NCBI RefSeq assembly: GCF_000716605.1
Contig: NZ_JNXE01000028.1
Coordinates: 73,419-137,418 of the forward strand
DNA from: Streptomyces sp. NRRL F-525
GTDB lineage: Bacteria; Actinomycetota; Actinomycetes; Streptomycetales; Streptomycetaceae
Direction of reading: 5' to 3'
DNA length: 64,000 nt
The notes below the pieces were generated by a model, which was not told the origin of the DNA, did not search any database, and saw only the letters and a program-made list of their open reading frames with translations. The first letter of the stretch is position 1; each line of letters begins with the position of its first letter. A program made the position numbers and the translations under genes. This document shows positions 54,543-62,766 of this stretch, in pieces.

Positions 54543-55354
54543 GCGGCAACATCCGGCTGTTGAGCGACACCCTCGCCGCCGCCAAGGCCGAGGGACGGGC
54601 CGCGCTCATCGCCTATCTCCCGGCCGGGTTCCCGACCGTGGACGGCGGCATCGAGGCGATCAAGGCGGCCTTCGACGGAGGCGCGGACATCGTCGAGGTG
54701 GGCCTCCCGCACAGCGACCCCGTCCTCGACGGTCCCGTCATCCAGACCGCCGACGACATCGCCCTGCGCGGCGGCGTCAAGATCGCCGACGTCATGCGCA
54801 CGGTCCGCGAGACGCACACGGCGACCGGCAAGCCCGTACTCGTCATGACGTACTGGAACCCCATCGACCGCTACGGCGTCGAGCGCTTCACCGCCGAACT
54901 GGCCGAGGCGGGCGGCGCCGGGTGCATCCTGCCCGACCTGCCCGTCCAGGAGGCCGGGCTGTGGAGGGAGCACGCGGAGAAGCACGGGCTCGCCACGGTC
55001 TTCGTGGTCGCGCCCAGCAGCAAGGACGCCCGCCTCGCCGAGATCACCAAGGTCGGCACCGGCTTCGTCTACGCCGCCTCCCTCATGGGCGTCACCGGCA
55101 CCCGTGCGTCGGTCGGCGCGCAGGCGCAGGACCTCGTCGAACGCACCCGGGCCACCACCGACACGCCCGTGTGCGTCGGCCTCGGTGTCTCGAACGCCCA
55201 GCAGGCCGCCGAGGTGGCCCGCTTCGCGGACGGCGTGATCGTCGGCTCGGCCTTCGTCAAGGGGATGCTGGACGCGCCGGACGACGCGGTCGGCGTGGAG
55301 GCGGTCCGCGCCCTCGCGGCCGACCTCGCGAAGGGCGTGCGCGGACAGGCGTAG
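54539..55354 (+). CDS. trpA: Tryptophan synthase alpha chain
   Basis: TIM-barrel lyase that cleaves indole-3-glycerol phosphate and passes indole to Trp[35 protein letters not shown] with the catalytic Glu, [14 protein letters not shown] with the Asp, and [16 protein letters not shown] are visible. 271 aa. GTG 54539 overlaps trpB by four bases. A strong hairpin follows. Confidence 0.97.
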   Translation: MSGNIRLLSDTLAAAKAEGRAALIAYLPAGFPTVDGGIEAIKAAFDGGADIVEVGLPHSDPVLDGPVIQTADDIALRGGVKIADVMRTVRETHTATGKPVLVMTYWNPIDRYGVERFTAELAEAGGAGCILPDLPVQEAGLWREHAEKHGLATVFVVAPSSKDARLAEITKVGTGFVYAASLMGVTGTRASVGAQAQDLVERTRATTDTPVCVGLGVSNAQQAAEVARFADGVIVGSAFVKGMLDAPDDAVGVEAVRALAADLAKGVRGQA

Positions 55355-55396
55355 CGGAAAACAGAACAACTGGTCACTCGAACGGGTGGACCTGGT

Positions 55397-55425
55397 ACCG
55401 GGGAGGCGCGCTGCGCCTCCCCGGT
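55397..55425 (+). terminator. Terminator after trpA
   Basis: A perfect 13-bp stem (55397-55409 and 55413-55425) with a 3-base loop lies 43 bases after the trpA stop and 15 bases before the DsbA-like GTG. It may terminate trp transcription or restrict the DsbA-like gene to read-through. Confidence 0.8.
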
Positions 55426-55439
55426 TCGTTCTGCGGGGT

Positions 55440-56219
55440 GTGAGCGAGAAGAACCGTGACGGAAAGCGCACCGCCCGCGAGCGGCTGGCGGTCGAGCGTG
55501 AGAAGCAGAAGGCCTCGGAGAGGCGGCGGCGCACGCTGATCGTGGCCGCCAGCGTCGTCTGCGTGCTGGGTCTGGCATCGGTGATCGGCGTCCTCGCCGC
55601 GAACCATGGCAAGGACGACAGCGGCAGCAGCAAGGCGGGCCCCCTGGTGGCACCCTCGGGGGCGACCGGCAAGGACAGCCTGGCGATCCAGGTCGGCAAG
55701 GACAGCGCCAAGCCGACGCTCACGGTGTGGGAGGACTTCCGCTGCCCGGCCTGCCAGGCCTTCGAGACGGCGTACCGCTCGACACTGCACGAGCTGACCG
55801 ACTCCGGGCAGCTCAAGGTGCAGTACCACCTGGTCACGATCATCGACGGCAACCTCGGCGGCACCGGCTCCAAGCGCGCGGCCAACGCGGCGGCCTGCGC
55901 CCAGGACGCCGGAAAGTTCCGCGACTTCCACGACGTGCTGTACGAGAACCAGCCGAAGGAGACGGACGACGCGTACTCCAGCAACGCCAAGCTGATCGAG
56001 CTGGCGGGCAAGGTGAAGGGTCTCGACACGCCCGCGTTCCAGAAGTGCGTCAACAGCGGTACGCACGACAGCTGGGTCCTGAAGTCCGCCGCCGCGTTCC
56101 AGGCCGGCGGATTCACCGGCACCCCGACCGTCCTCTTCGACGGCAAGAACATCTACGCGGACCAGACGATGACCCCGGCGAAGCTGAAGCAGCTGGTCCA
56201 GGCGGCGAACAAGGGGTAG
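55440..56219 (+). CDS. Membrane-anchored DsbA-like thioredoxin-fold protein (paralogue)
   Basis: A 259-aa protein built like the one at 24.0-24.8 kb: charged N-terminus (RTARERLAVEREKQKASERR), one membrane helix (about residues 33-55), and an outer DsbA domain with WEDFRCPACQAFE as the CxxC site and GFTGTPTVLFDGK as the cis-Pro loop. An extra pair of Cys (AAACAQDAG and FQKCVNSG) may form a second disulfide. GTG 55440 is chosen since the longer frame to 55386 crosses the trpA terminator. lgt lies downstream in the same direction. Confidence 0.9.
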   Translation: MSEKNRDGKRTARERLAVEREKQKASERRRRTLIVAASVVCVLGLASVIGVLAANHGKDDSGSSKAGPLVAPSGATGKDSLAIQVGKDSAKPTLTVWEDFRCPACQAFETAYRSTLHELTDSGQLKVQYHLVTIIDGNLGGTGSKRAANAAACAQDAGKFRDFHDVLYENQPKETDDAYSSNAKLIELAGKVKGLDTPAFQKCVNSGTHDSWVLKSAAAFQAGGFTGTPTVLFDGKNIYADQTMTPAKLKQLVQAANKG

Positions 56220-56234
56220 CGCGGGGTAAGCGGG

Positions 56235-56260
56235 CGGGCCGGTTTTCACACCGGCCCGTT
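56235..56260 (+). terminator. Hairpin between the DsbA-like gene and lgt
   Basis: A 9-bp stem CGGGCCGGT/ACCGGCCCG (56235-56243 and 56250-56258) with a 6-base loop, followed by two T residues. It is 15 bases after the DsbA-like stop. Confidence 0.65.
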
Positions 56261-56322
56261 ATGGAGCCGTAGCCGGGCCGCTTGCCGAGGTCACGGTCCG
56301 GCACGGTAGCGTCGACCCTGCC

Positions 56323-57285
56323 ATGGAACTTGCCTACATTCCCAGCCCGTCGCGTGGGGTCATCCACCTCGGCCCCATTCCGCTGCGCGGTTACGCGTTC
56401 TGCATCATCATCGGCGTCTTCGTCGCCGTCTGGCTCGGCAACAAACGCTGGGTCGCCCGCGGCGGCAAGGTCGGGACGGTGGCCGACATCGCTGTCTGGG
56501 CCGTGCCGTTCGGCCTCGTCGGCGGTCGCCTCTACCACGTGATCACGGACTACGAGCTGTACTTCAGCGAGGGCCGCGACTGGGTGGACGCCTTCAAGGT
56601 GTGGCAGGGCGGCCTCGGCATCTGGGGCGCGATCGCGCTCGGCGCGGTGGGCGCGTGGATCGGCTGCCGCCGCCGTGGCATCCCGCTGCCCGCCTGGGCC
56701 GACGCCCTCGCCCCCGGCATCGCCTTCGCCCAGGCCATCGGCCGCTGGGGCAACTGGTTCAACCAGGAGCTCTACGGCCGCGAGACGCACCTCCCCTGGG
56801 CGCTGCACATCACGTCCTCGACGGACGGCCGCGTCCCCGGCTACTACCACCCGACCTTCCTCTACGAGTCGCTGTGGTGCGTCGGCGTCGGCTTCCTCGT
56901 CATCTGGGCCGACCGCCGCTTCAAGCTGGGCCACGGCCGGGCGTTCGCGCTGTACGTCGCCTCGTACTGCGTCGGCCGCGGCTGGATCGAGTACATGCGC
57001 GTCGACGACGCCCACCACTTCCTGGGCCTGCGGTTGAACGACTGGACCGCGATGATCGTCTTCCTGCTCGCGGTCCTCTACTTCGTGATCTCGGCGAAGA
57101 AGCGCCCGGGCCGTGAAGAGGTCGTCGAGCCGGACACGGACGCACCGGCCGATGAGACCGACGGCGACGACAGCACGGCGGCCCCGGAAGAGGAGCCGAA
57201 GGAAGACGCGGACGCCGAGGAAGCGGACGCGGCGACCGAAGTGGACCTCAAGAAGGACGAGGCCGAGTCCGCGAAGAAGGGCTGA
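56323..57285 (+). CDS. lgt: Prolipoprotein diacylglyceryl transferase
   Basis: Membrane enzyme that moves diacylglycerol from phosphatidylglycerol onto the lipobox cysteine, acting before LspA (encoded at 15.8 kb). About seven helices. FGLVGGRLYHVITDYELYF, the GGLGIWGAI segment and the Lgt signature AIGRWGNWFNQELYGRET are present, with GRGWIEYMRVDDAHHFLGL later. A C-terminal cytosolic tail of ~55 residues is very acidic (EEEPKEDADAEEADAA), as in other Streptomyces Lgt proteins. 320 aa. A 16-bp terminator follows. Confidence 0.96.
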   Translation: MELAYIPSPSRGVIHLGPIPLRGYAFCIIIGVFVAVWLGNKRWVARGGKVGTVADIAVWAVPFGLVGGRLYHVITDYELYFSEGRDWVDAFKVWQGGLGIWGAIALGAVGAWIGCRRRGIPLPAWADALAPGIAFAQAIGRWGNWFNQELYGRETHLPWALHITSSTDGRVPGYYHPTFLYESLWCVGVGFLVIWADRRFKLGHGRAFALYVASYCVGRGWIEYMRVDDAHHFLGLRLNDWTAMIVFLLAVLYFVISAKKRPGREEVVEPDTDAPADETDGDDSTAAPEEEPKEDADAEEADAATEVDLKKDEAESAKKG

Positions 57286-57300
57286 CGGCCGGTTCTACGA

Positions 57301-57339
57301 CGATGAGGGCGCCCCGTGCTCGACGGGGCGCCCTCATCG
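57301..57339. terminator. Bidirectional terminator between lgt and the CitE-like gene
   Basis: A perfect 16-bp stem (57301-57316 and 57324-57339) with a 7-base loop lies between two convergent genes, 16 bases after the lgt stop and 4 bases past the CitE-like stop. Confidence 0.9.
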
Positions 57340-57343
57340 CGTC

Positions 57344-58156
57344 TCAGGTCCGGCGCGCCAACGCGAGCGTTCGCTGCGCGGCCGCCACCACCGCCGCGTC
57401 GATGAACCGCCCGTCGGGCAGCGCCTGCGCGCCCTCCTCCCGCATGGCCGCCTTGACGATCGTCTCGGCCTGTTCGATCTCCTCGTTCGTCGGGAGGAAC
57501 GCGCTCTCGATGACCGGGAGTTGACGGGGATGGATCGCCGCGCGCCCCAGGAAACCGAGGGCACGGCCGTGCGCGCAGGAGGCGGCAAGACCCTCCAGAT
57601 CGCGGATGTCCGGGTGGACGGACTGGGGCGGCGGGGCGAGTCCCGCGGCCCGCGCGGCGACGATCACCCGGGAGCGGGACCAGTCGAGACCGGCGTCGTC
57701 GCGTACGCCCAGGTCGGCCCGTAGATCCGCCTCGCCGAGCGCGATGCCGTGCACGGAGGGATGCGCGGCGGCGATCGAGAAGGCCCGCTCGATGCCGAGG
57801 GCCGTCTCCAGGAGGGCGTACAGGGGGAGGCCGCGGGCCTTTTCCGCTACGGCTACGACCTCCTCCGGGGACGTGACCTTCGGGAGTCGTAGGCCGGACA
57901 CGCCCGGGAGGGGTGCGAGGGTGCGGAGGTCGTCGGCGGCCCAGGGGGTGTCCAGGGCGTTCACGCGTACGTGGACGCGGAGTTGGGGCTCCGAGAGAAG
58001 CTCCGCCGTGGCCGCACGGGCGTAGTCCTTGCGGTCCGGGGCGACCGCGTCCTCCAGGTCCACGACGACCACGTCGGCGCCGGCGGCGAGGGCCTTGGCG
58101 ACGATCGGGGGGCGGTCGCCGGGGACGTAGAGCCAGGTCAGGGGGTGCGGGGTCAC
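57344..58156 (-). CDS. CitE-like CoA ester lyase
   Basis: HpcH/HpaI aldolase-citrate lyase family protein, 270 aa. TWLYVPGDRPPIVAKALAAGADVVVVDLEDAVAPDRKDYAR is the hallmark start, VSGLRLPKVTSPEEV and ALLETALGIERAFSIA follow, and IALGEADLRADLG holds metal-binding acidic residues; LGFLGRAAIHPRQLPVI is the C-terminal motif. Stand-alone CitE-like proteins split malyl-, citramalyl- or related CoA esters. GTG 58156 overlaps the CoA-transferase stop (GTGA). It is last in a six-gene minus-strand operon with the CoA-transferase directly ahead, which would make its CoA substrate. Confidence 0.9.
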   Translation of the reverse strand: MTPHPLTWLYVPGDRPPIVAKALAAGADVVVVDLEDAVAPDRKDYARAATAELLSEPQLRVHVRVNALDTPWAADDLRTLAPLPGVSGLRLPKVTSPEEVVAVAEKARGLPLYALLETALGIERAFSIAAAHPSVHGIALGEADLRADLGVRDDAGLDWSRSRVIVAARAAGLAPPPQSVHPDIRDLEGLAASCAHGRALGFLGRAAIHPRQLPVIESAFLPTNEEIEQAETIVKAAMREEGAQALPDGRFIDAAVVAAAQRTLALARRT

Positions 58157-59355
58157 AGGGCGCCCGCCTGGCGGAGGGTGGTCAACTCGGTGTCCGTCAG
58201 GCCGAGTTCGGTCAGGACCGTGTCCGTGTCGGCGCCGTGCGGGCGGCCGGTCCAGCGGATCGCGCCGGGGGTGGCGGAGAGGCGGAAGAGGACGTTCTGC
58301 ATGCGGAGGGGGCCGAGTTCGGGGTCGTCGACGGTGGTGATCGTGTCGAGGGCCTGGTACTGGGGGTCCGACATCACATCCCGCACGTCCTGGATGGGGG
58401 CGACCGCCGCCTCCGCCTTTTCGAAGGCGGCCAGGACTTCCGTGCGGGTCCGCTGCGCGATCCAGTCGCCGACCGCCGCGTCGAGGATGTCGGCGTGCCG
58501 GGCCCGGTCCGCGCCCGTCGCGAACCACGGTTCGTCGATCAGTTCCGGGCGGCCGACCAGGCGCATCACGCGCTCGGCGATCGACTGGGCCGAGGTGGAG
58601 ACGGCGACCCAACTGCCGTCCGCCGTACGGTAGGTGTTGCGCGGGGCGTTGTTCTGGGAGCGGTTGCCGGTGCGCGGCTGGACGTGGCCGAGCTGGTCGT
58701 ACCAGAGGGGCTGGGGGCCCAGCGCCGTGAGGATGGGTTCGATGATCGCCATGTCCACCACCTGGCCTTCGCCCGTGCGGTCGCGGGCGGCTAGGGCCGT
58801 CATCACCGCGTACGCCGTCGCCAGGCCCGCGATCGAGTCGGCGAGGCCGAACGGCGGGAGCGTCGGGGGCGCGTCCGGTTCGCCGGTGATCGCGGCGAAA
58901 CCGCTCATCGCCTCGGCGAGGGTGCCGAAGCCGGGGCGGTGGGCGTAGGGCCCGAACTGGCCGAAGGCGGTGACCCGGGCCAGCACCAACTTCGGGTTGG
59001 CGGCGGAGAGTTCGGCCCAGCCGAGGTCCCATTTCTCCAGGGTGCCGGGGCGGAAGTTCTCGATGATCACGTCTGCGGTCGCGGCGAGGCGGAGGAGCGT
59101 GTCGCGCCCGCCCGGCTTCGACAGATCGAGGGTGATCGCGCGCTTGTTGCGGCCGAGGAGCTTCCACCAGAGGCCGACGCCGTCCTTCGAGGGGCCGTGC
59201 CCCCGGGACGGATCCGGTTTCGTGGGGTGCTCGACCTTGATGACCTCGGCGCCGAAGTCGCCGAGCATGGTGGCGGCGAGGGGCCCGGCGAAGAGCGTCG
59301 CGAGATCGAGAACGCGCAGGCCGGACAGGGGAGTTGGGGTCGTCGTCTCGGTCAT
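58153..59355 (-). CDS. CaiB/BaiF class III CoA-transferase
   Basis: A 400-aa formyl-CoA-transferase-type enzyme that moves CoA between carboxylic acids. GLRVLDLATLFAGPLAATMLGDFGAEVIKVEHP at the N-terminus, NKRAITLDLSKPGGRDTLLRLA, VIIENFRPGTLEKW, and VVDMAIIEPIL with the catalytic Asp are clear. It overlaps the kinase gene ahead (ATGA) and the CitE-like gene behind (GTGA). It likely activates an organic acid that the CitE-like lyase then cleaves. Confidence 0.92.
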   Translation of the reverse strand: MTETTTPTPLSGLRVLDLATLFAGPLAATMLGDFGAEVIKVEHPTKPDPSRGHGPSKDGVGLWWKLLGRNKRAITLDLSKPGGRDTLLRLAATADVIIENFRPGTLEKWDLGWAELSAANPKLVLARVTAFGQFGPYAHRPGFGTLAEAMSGFAAITGEPDAPPTLPPFGLADSIAGLATAYAVMTALAARDRTGEGQVVDMAIIEPILTALGPQPLWYDQLGHVQPRTGNRSQNNAPRNTYRTADGSWVAVSTSAQSIAERVMRLVGRPELIDEPWFATGADRARHADILDAAVGDWIAQRTRTEVLAAFEKAEAAVAPIQDVRDVMSDPQYQALDTITTVDDPELGPLRMQNVLFRLSATPGAIRWTGRPHGADTDTVLTELGLTDTELTTLRQAGAL

Positions 59356-60248
59356 GAGGCGTACTGCTTCTCGATCTCCGCGCGGTACGGCATCGACGCC
59401 GTCGCCCCGGGCCGCTGCACGGACAGCGCCGCCGCCGCTGCCGCCCAGGCCAGCGCCTCCCGCATCGGGCGGCCCTCGGCGAGCGCCACCGCCAGCGCGC
59501 CGACGAAGGTGTCGCCCGCGCCCGTTGAATCCACGGCGGTCACTCGGGGTGCTGGGACGGTGAACGGCTCGGCGCCCCGGGCCGCGTACAGGCTGCCCGC
59601 CGCGCCCAGGGTGACGATCACCTCGGGCACCTGGTCGAGCAGTGCGGCCGCCGACTCGCGCGGGTCGGTGCGGCCCGTGAGGGCGGTGGCCTCGTGCTCG
59701 TTGGGGACCAACAGGTCTACGGCGGCCAGGAGTTCGGGGGGCAGTGGCTGGGCGGGCGAGGGCGTGAGAATCGTACGGACGCCGTGGCGGCGGCCCGCCT
59801 GCGCGCCCGCGATCACCGCCGCGAGGGGGATCTCCAGCTGGAGGAGCAGGGCGTCGGCCGTGGCGATGGTGGCCTCGTCGCCGGGGGCGAGGTGGTCGAC
59901 GGTGCCGTTCGCGGCGGGGATCACGACGATCGCGTTGCCGCCCTCGTCGTCCACGACGATGTGCGCGGTGCCGGACGGGCCCTCGACGGTGCGCAGATGG
60001 TCGGTGTCGACGCCGGAGTGCTCGAAGGTGGCGCGGAGTTGGGCGCCGTAGGCGTCGTTGCCGACCGCGCCGACGATGGTGACGTCGGTCGCGCCCGCGT
60101 GGGCCGCGGCGATCGCCTGGTTGGCGCCCTTGCCGCCGGGGATCGTGCGGAACTCCCGTCCCGTCACGGTCTCTCCGCGCTGCGGGGCCTTCGCGACGTA
60201 GGCGACGAGGTCCATGTTCGTGCTGCCGAGCACGGCGATGTGGGTCAT
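59352..60248 (-). CDS. rbsK: Ribokinase-like PfkB-family sugar kinase
   Basis: A 298-aa PfkB kinase closest to ribokinase. GSTNMDLVAYVAKAPQRGET and the GGKGANQAIAAAHAG signature bind the sugar; VTAVDSTGAGDTFVGALAVALAEG has the anion hole and catalytic Asp. LLVPNEHEATALTG is also typical. The likely reaction is ATP-dependent phosphorylation of ribose at C5. ATG 60248 overlaps the stop of the upstream ADP-ribosylglycohydrolase gene (ATGA), and its stop overlaps the CoA-transferase ATG. No rbs transport genes are in the window. Confidence 0.9.
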   Translation of the reverse strand: MTHIAVLGSTNMDLVAYVAKAPQRGETVTGREFRTIPGGKGANQAIAAAHAGATDVTIVGAVGNDAYGAQLRATFEHSGVDTDHLRTVEGPSGTAHIVVDDEGGNAIVVIPAANGTVDHLAPGDEATIATADALLLQLEIPLAAVIAGAQAGRRHGVRTILTPSPAQPLPPELLAAVDLLVPNEHEATALTGRTDPRESAAALLDQVPEVIVTLGAAGSLYAARGAEPFTVPAPRVTAVDSTGAGDTFVGALAVALAEGRPMREALAWAAAAAALSVQRPGATASMPYRAEIEKQYAS

Positions 60249-61600
60249 GGGCGGGCGGTCTCCTGGTGGGTGAGCCGGGCGAGGGTGTCGAAGCCGATGC
60301 CGTTGAAGTCGCCTACGGAGGTGGCGAGTCGGTTCTTGAGCGGGGCCGTCCAGCGGTCGGGGAGCGCGGTGTCCGAGAGGAGGGCGGCGATGCTGCCGAC
60401 CGTCGCGCCGTTCGAGTCGGTGTCCCAACCCCCGGACACCGCACGGCAGATGGAGCCGGTGAAGTCGCCGTCCGCGTGGGTGAGGGCGGCGGCGATCAGG
60501 GCGGTGTTGGGGATCGCGTGGACCCAGTGGTGGGTTCGGCTGTAGGTGGCGTGGAGTTGGTCCACCACCTCGTCGAAGTCACGGTGTTTCCGGGCCAGTT
60601 GCAGGGCGTGCTGGATCGCCTTCGCCAGGCGGGAGTTGGGCGGGACGACTGTCAGGCCGGTGCGCAGGCAGGTGTGGATGTCGTGGGTGCCGGTGGTCGC
60701 GGTGGCGATGACGGCCGCCGTGAACATCGCGGCGTAGACGCCGTTCGCGGTGTGGGTCAACGTGGCGTCGCGGTGGGCCTGTTCGGCAGCGGCGCCGGGG
60801 TTTCCGGGGTTGGTCCAGCCATGCACGTCGGCGCGGATCAGGGCGCCGATCCACTCGCGGAACGGGTTGCGGTGGCGGGCCGTTCGCGGGGGTTCCAGTC
60901 CGGTGAGGAGATTGCGGTAGGCGATGCGTTCGGCGGTGAAGGTGCGGCCCGCGGGGAGTTCGTCGAGCCAGAGCTTCGCCACGTCGGCGGTGGTGAAGTC
61001 CTTGCCGTGGCGCTGCAGCAACAGGAGGTTCAACAGGGGGTAGTTGAGGTCGTCGTCCTCGGGCATGCCGTCGATGTTCTCGGCGAGGGAGGTGGGGGCG
61101 GAACGGCGGTTCCAGGGGTGGGCGGCGAGGAGGTCGGCGGGGACGCCACGGGCGGTGAAGTAGCTGTTCAGGGGCCAGTTGCCGGTGGCGCGGGCGAGTT
61201 GGCGGATGCCGTCCAGGGTGATCTTCTCGACCGGTTTGCCGAGGAGGCAGCCGACGGCCCGGCCCAGCCAGGCGGCCTCGAAGCGGGCCGGGCGGGGTGG
61301 GGGAGTGGCTTGCGGGGTGGGCCAGTCGGGGCAGAGGGCGCGGATGCGTGCCAGGTCGGTGGGCTCCTGGTCGGCCAACGAGCTGGGCAGGTCGGCCAGT
61401 TCGTCCAGCAGGTCTTCCGCGAGCAACCGGAGGTAGCGGGTGGGGGGTTGGGCCGAAGCGCCCGCCCGTTCCGGGGCGTCCGTACCGCCCGCCGCTCGCC
61501 AGCGGGCCGCGATCGCCGACGGTTCGCGTCCGTCCTGGGCGGCCTGGCGCAGCTCGTGGCCGAGCAGGTCCTCCGGCTGGACCCAGGTCAGTCGGAGCAC
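60245..61600 (-). CDS. ADP-ribosylglycohydrolase-family protein, divergent paralogue
   Basis: A 451-aa member of the ADPRH/DraG fold with an N-terminal extension of ~110 residues (WVQPEDLLGHELRQAAQDGREP onward). The fold begins at ARFEAAWLGRAVGCLLGKPVEK, where G-C-L-L-G-K-P-V-E stands for the canonical G-D-A-L-G-x-P-x-E. EDDDLNYPLLNLLLLQR takes the place of the TDDT motif. VSGGWDTDSNGATVGSIAALL keeps the C-terminal metal-binding DxDS. GTG 61600 overlaps the preceding paralogue's stop by 13 bases. It probably cleaves an N-glycosidic bond to ribose or ADP-ribose. Confidence 0.88.
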   Translation of the reverse strand: MLRLTWVQPEDLLGHELRQAAQDGREPSAIAARWRAAGGTDAPERAGASAQPPTRYLRLLAEDLLDELADLPSSLADQEPTDLARIRALCPDWPTPQATPPPRPARFEAAWLGRAVGCLLGKPVEKITLDGIRQLARATGNWPLNSYFTARGVPADLLAAHPWNRRSAPTSLAENIDGMPEDDDLNYPLLNLLLLQRHGKDFTTADVAKLWLDELPAGRTFTAERIAYRNLLTGLEPPRTARHRNPFREWIGALIRADVHGWTNPGNPGAAAEQAHRDATLTHTANGVYAAMFTAAVIATATTGTHDIHTCLRTGLTVVPPNSRLAKAIQHALQLARKHRDFDEVVDQLHATYSRTHHWVHAIPNTALIAAALTHADGDFTGSICRAVSGGWDTDSNGATVGSIAALLSDTALPDRWTAPLKNRLATSVGDFNGIGFDTLARLTHQETARP

Positions 61601-62766
61601 TTCAGCCCTCCGATCTCGGTGAACGCCGCCTCGTGGGCCCGGCGGCGGAGGACATCGCGCTCGAAGAGCTCGCGGGTGACGGCGGTGAGGGTAGTCGCCG
61701 GTTCCCACAGGTCCAGGCGGCTGGCCTCGGCGACCGTCTTCGACCAGTCCTGCGGGATGGTGGAGCCGAGGGCACCCGCCACCGCGCCGGCCATCGTCGC
61801 GATCGAGTCGCAGTCGCGGCCGTAGTTCACCGAACCCAGCACCGCGTGGCGGTAGTCGCCGCCGGAGACCACCAACATGCCCAGGGCGACGGGGAGTTCC
61901 TCGATCGCCTTCGTGCGGGAGGGGCGGCGGGCGTCCAGGGAGGGGGCGCGGTAGTCGGGGCCGACGGTGTCGTACGGTGTGATCGCCTCCCTCAGGGGGA
62001 CCAGCGCCGACTCGAAGTCCGAGTAACGGGAGGCCACTTCGCAGACCTTCTCGATGGCGGTGCGGGTGCCGTCCTTGGCCAGGGCGAGGCAGGCGGTCAC
62101 GACCGAGTCGGGGGTCGCGCCCGGGACGCAGGCTGCGGCTACGGCCGCCGCGAAGACACCGGCTGCCTCGCGGCCGTACGACGACTGGTGGGCGCCCGCG
62201 ATGTCGAGGGCCTCGGCGTAAGCGCCCGCCGGATTGGCCGCGTTGACCAGGCCGACCGGGGCCATGTACATCGCGGCACCGCAGTTGACGATGTTGCCGA
62301 CGCCGGCTTCTCGGGGGTCGACGTGGCCGTAGTGGAGGCGGGTGGCCAGCCATTTCTCCGCGAGGAAGATGCGCTGGAGCGGGATGGCCTCCGCCTCCAA
62401 CTCCGGGATCCAGCGCGGGTTCTGCATCAGGTCGGGGACGAGGTGGTCGGCGACGGAGTACGCGTCGAGGTGGTCGCGGACGGTCGCGTAGACCCGTACG
62501 AGGGCGTGGGTCATCAAGGTGTCGTCGGTGACGTGGCCGTCGCCCTTGTGGTACGGGGCGATGGGGCGGGCCGTGCGCCAGGCGTCGCCGTTCCAGGGGC
62601 CGACGATGCCGTGGACGCGGCCGGCGTGGCGTTCGAGGATCTGGTCGGGGGAGTAGCCCTCGACGGGGCCGCCGAGGGCGTCGCCGACGGCGGCGCCCAC
62701 GAGGGCTCCGGTGATCCTCTCCTCAAGGCTGCTTTCTGGTTCTTTGGGCGTCATGCCCTGAATCAT
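61588..62766 (-). CDS. ADP-ribosylglycohydrolase, canonical metal site
   Basis: A 392-aa ADPRH-family enzyme with all core motifs: ITGALVGAAVGDALGGPVEGYSP, HVTDDTLMTHALVRVY, and SVNYGRDCDSIATMAGAVAGAL. These bind two Mg2+ ions in DraG and human ARH3. DraG removes ADP-ribose from arginine; other members act on serine, acetyl-ADP-ribose or nucleoside-like substrates. It starts at ATG 62766 overlapping the upstream paralogue's stop (ATGA); ATG 62754 is an alternative. Among the three paralogues it is the most likely active hydrolase. Confidence 0.92.
   Translation of the reverse strand: MIQGMTPKEPESSLEERITGALVGAAVGDALGGPVEGYSPDQILERHAGRVHGIVGPWNGDAWRTARPIAPYHKGDGHVTDDTLMTHALVRVYATVRDHLDAYSVADHLVPDLMQNPRWIPELEAEAIPLQRIFLAEKWLATRLHYGHVDPREAGVGNIVNCGAAMYMAPVGLVNAANPAGAYAEALDIAGAHQSSYGREAAGVFAAAVAAACVPGATPDSVVTACLALAKDGTRTAIEKVCEVASRYSDFESALVPLREAITPYDTVGPDYRAPSLDARRPSRTKAIEELPVALGMLVVSGGDYRHAVLGSVNYGRDCDSIATMAGAVAGALGSTIPQDWSKTVAEASRLDLWEPATTLTAVTRELFERDVLRRRAHEAAFTEIGGLKCSD

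Noticed and set aside
57344..59167. 607-aa fusion reading of the CitE-like gene
   Set aside because: The N-terminal 336 residues are an out-of-frame shadow of the CoA-transferase. The true start is GTG 58156.
60245..62353. 702-aa reading of the second ADPRH-like gene
   Set aside because: The first ~250 residues are a shadow of the canonical ADPRH gene in another frame; homology begins at GTG 61600.
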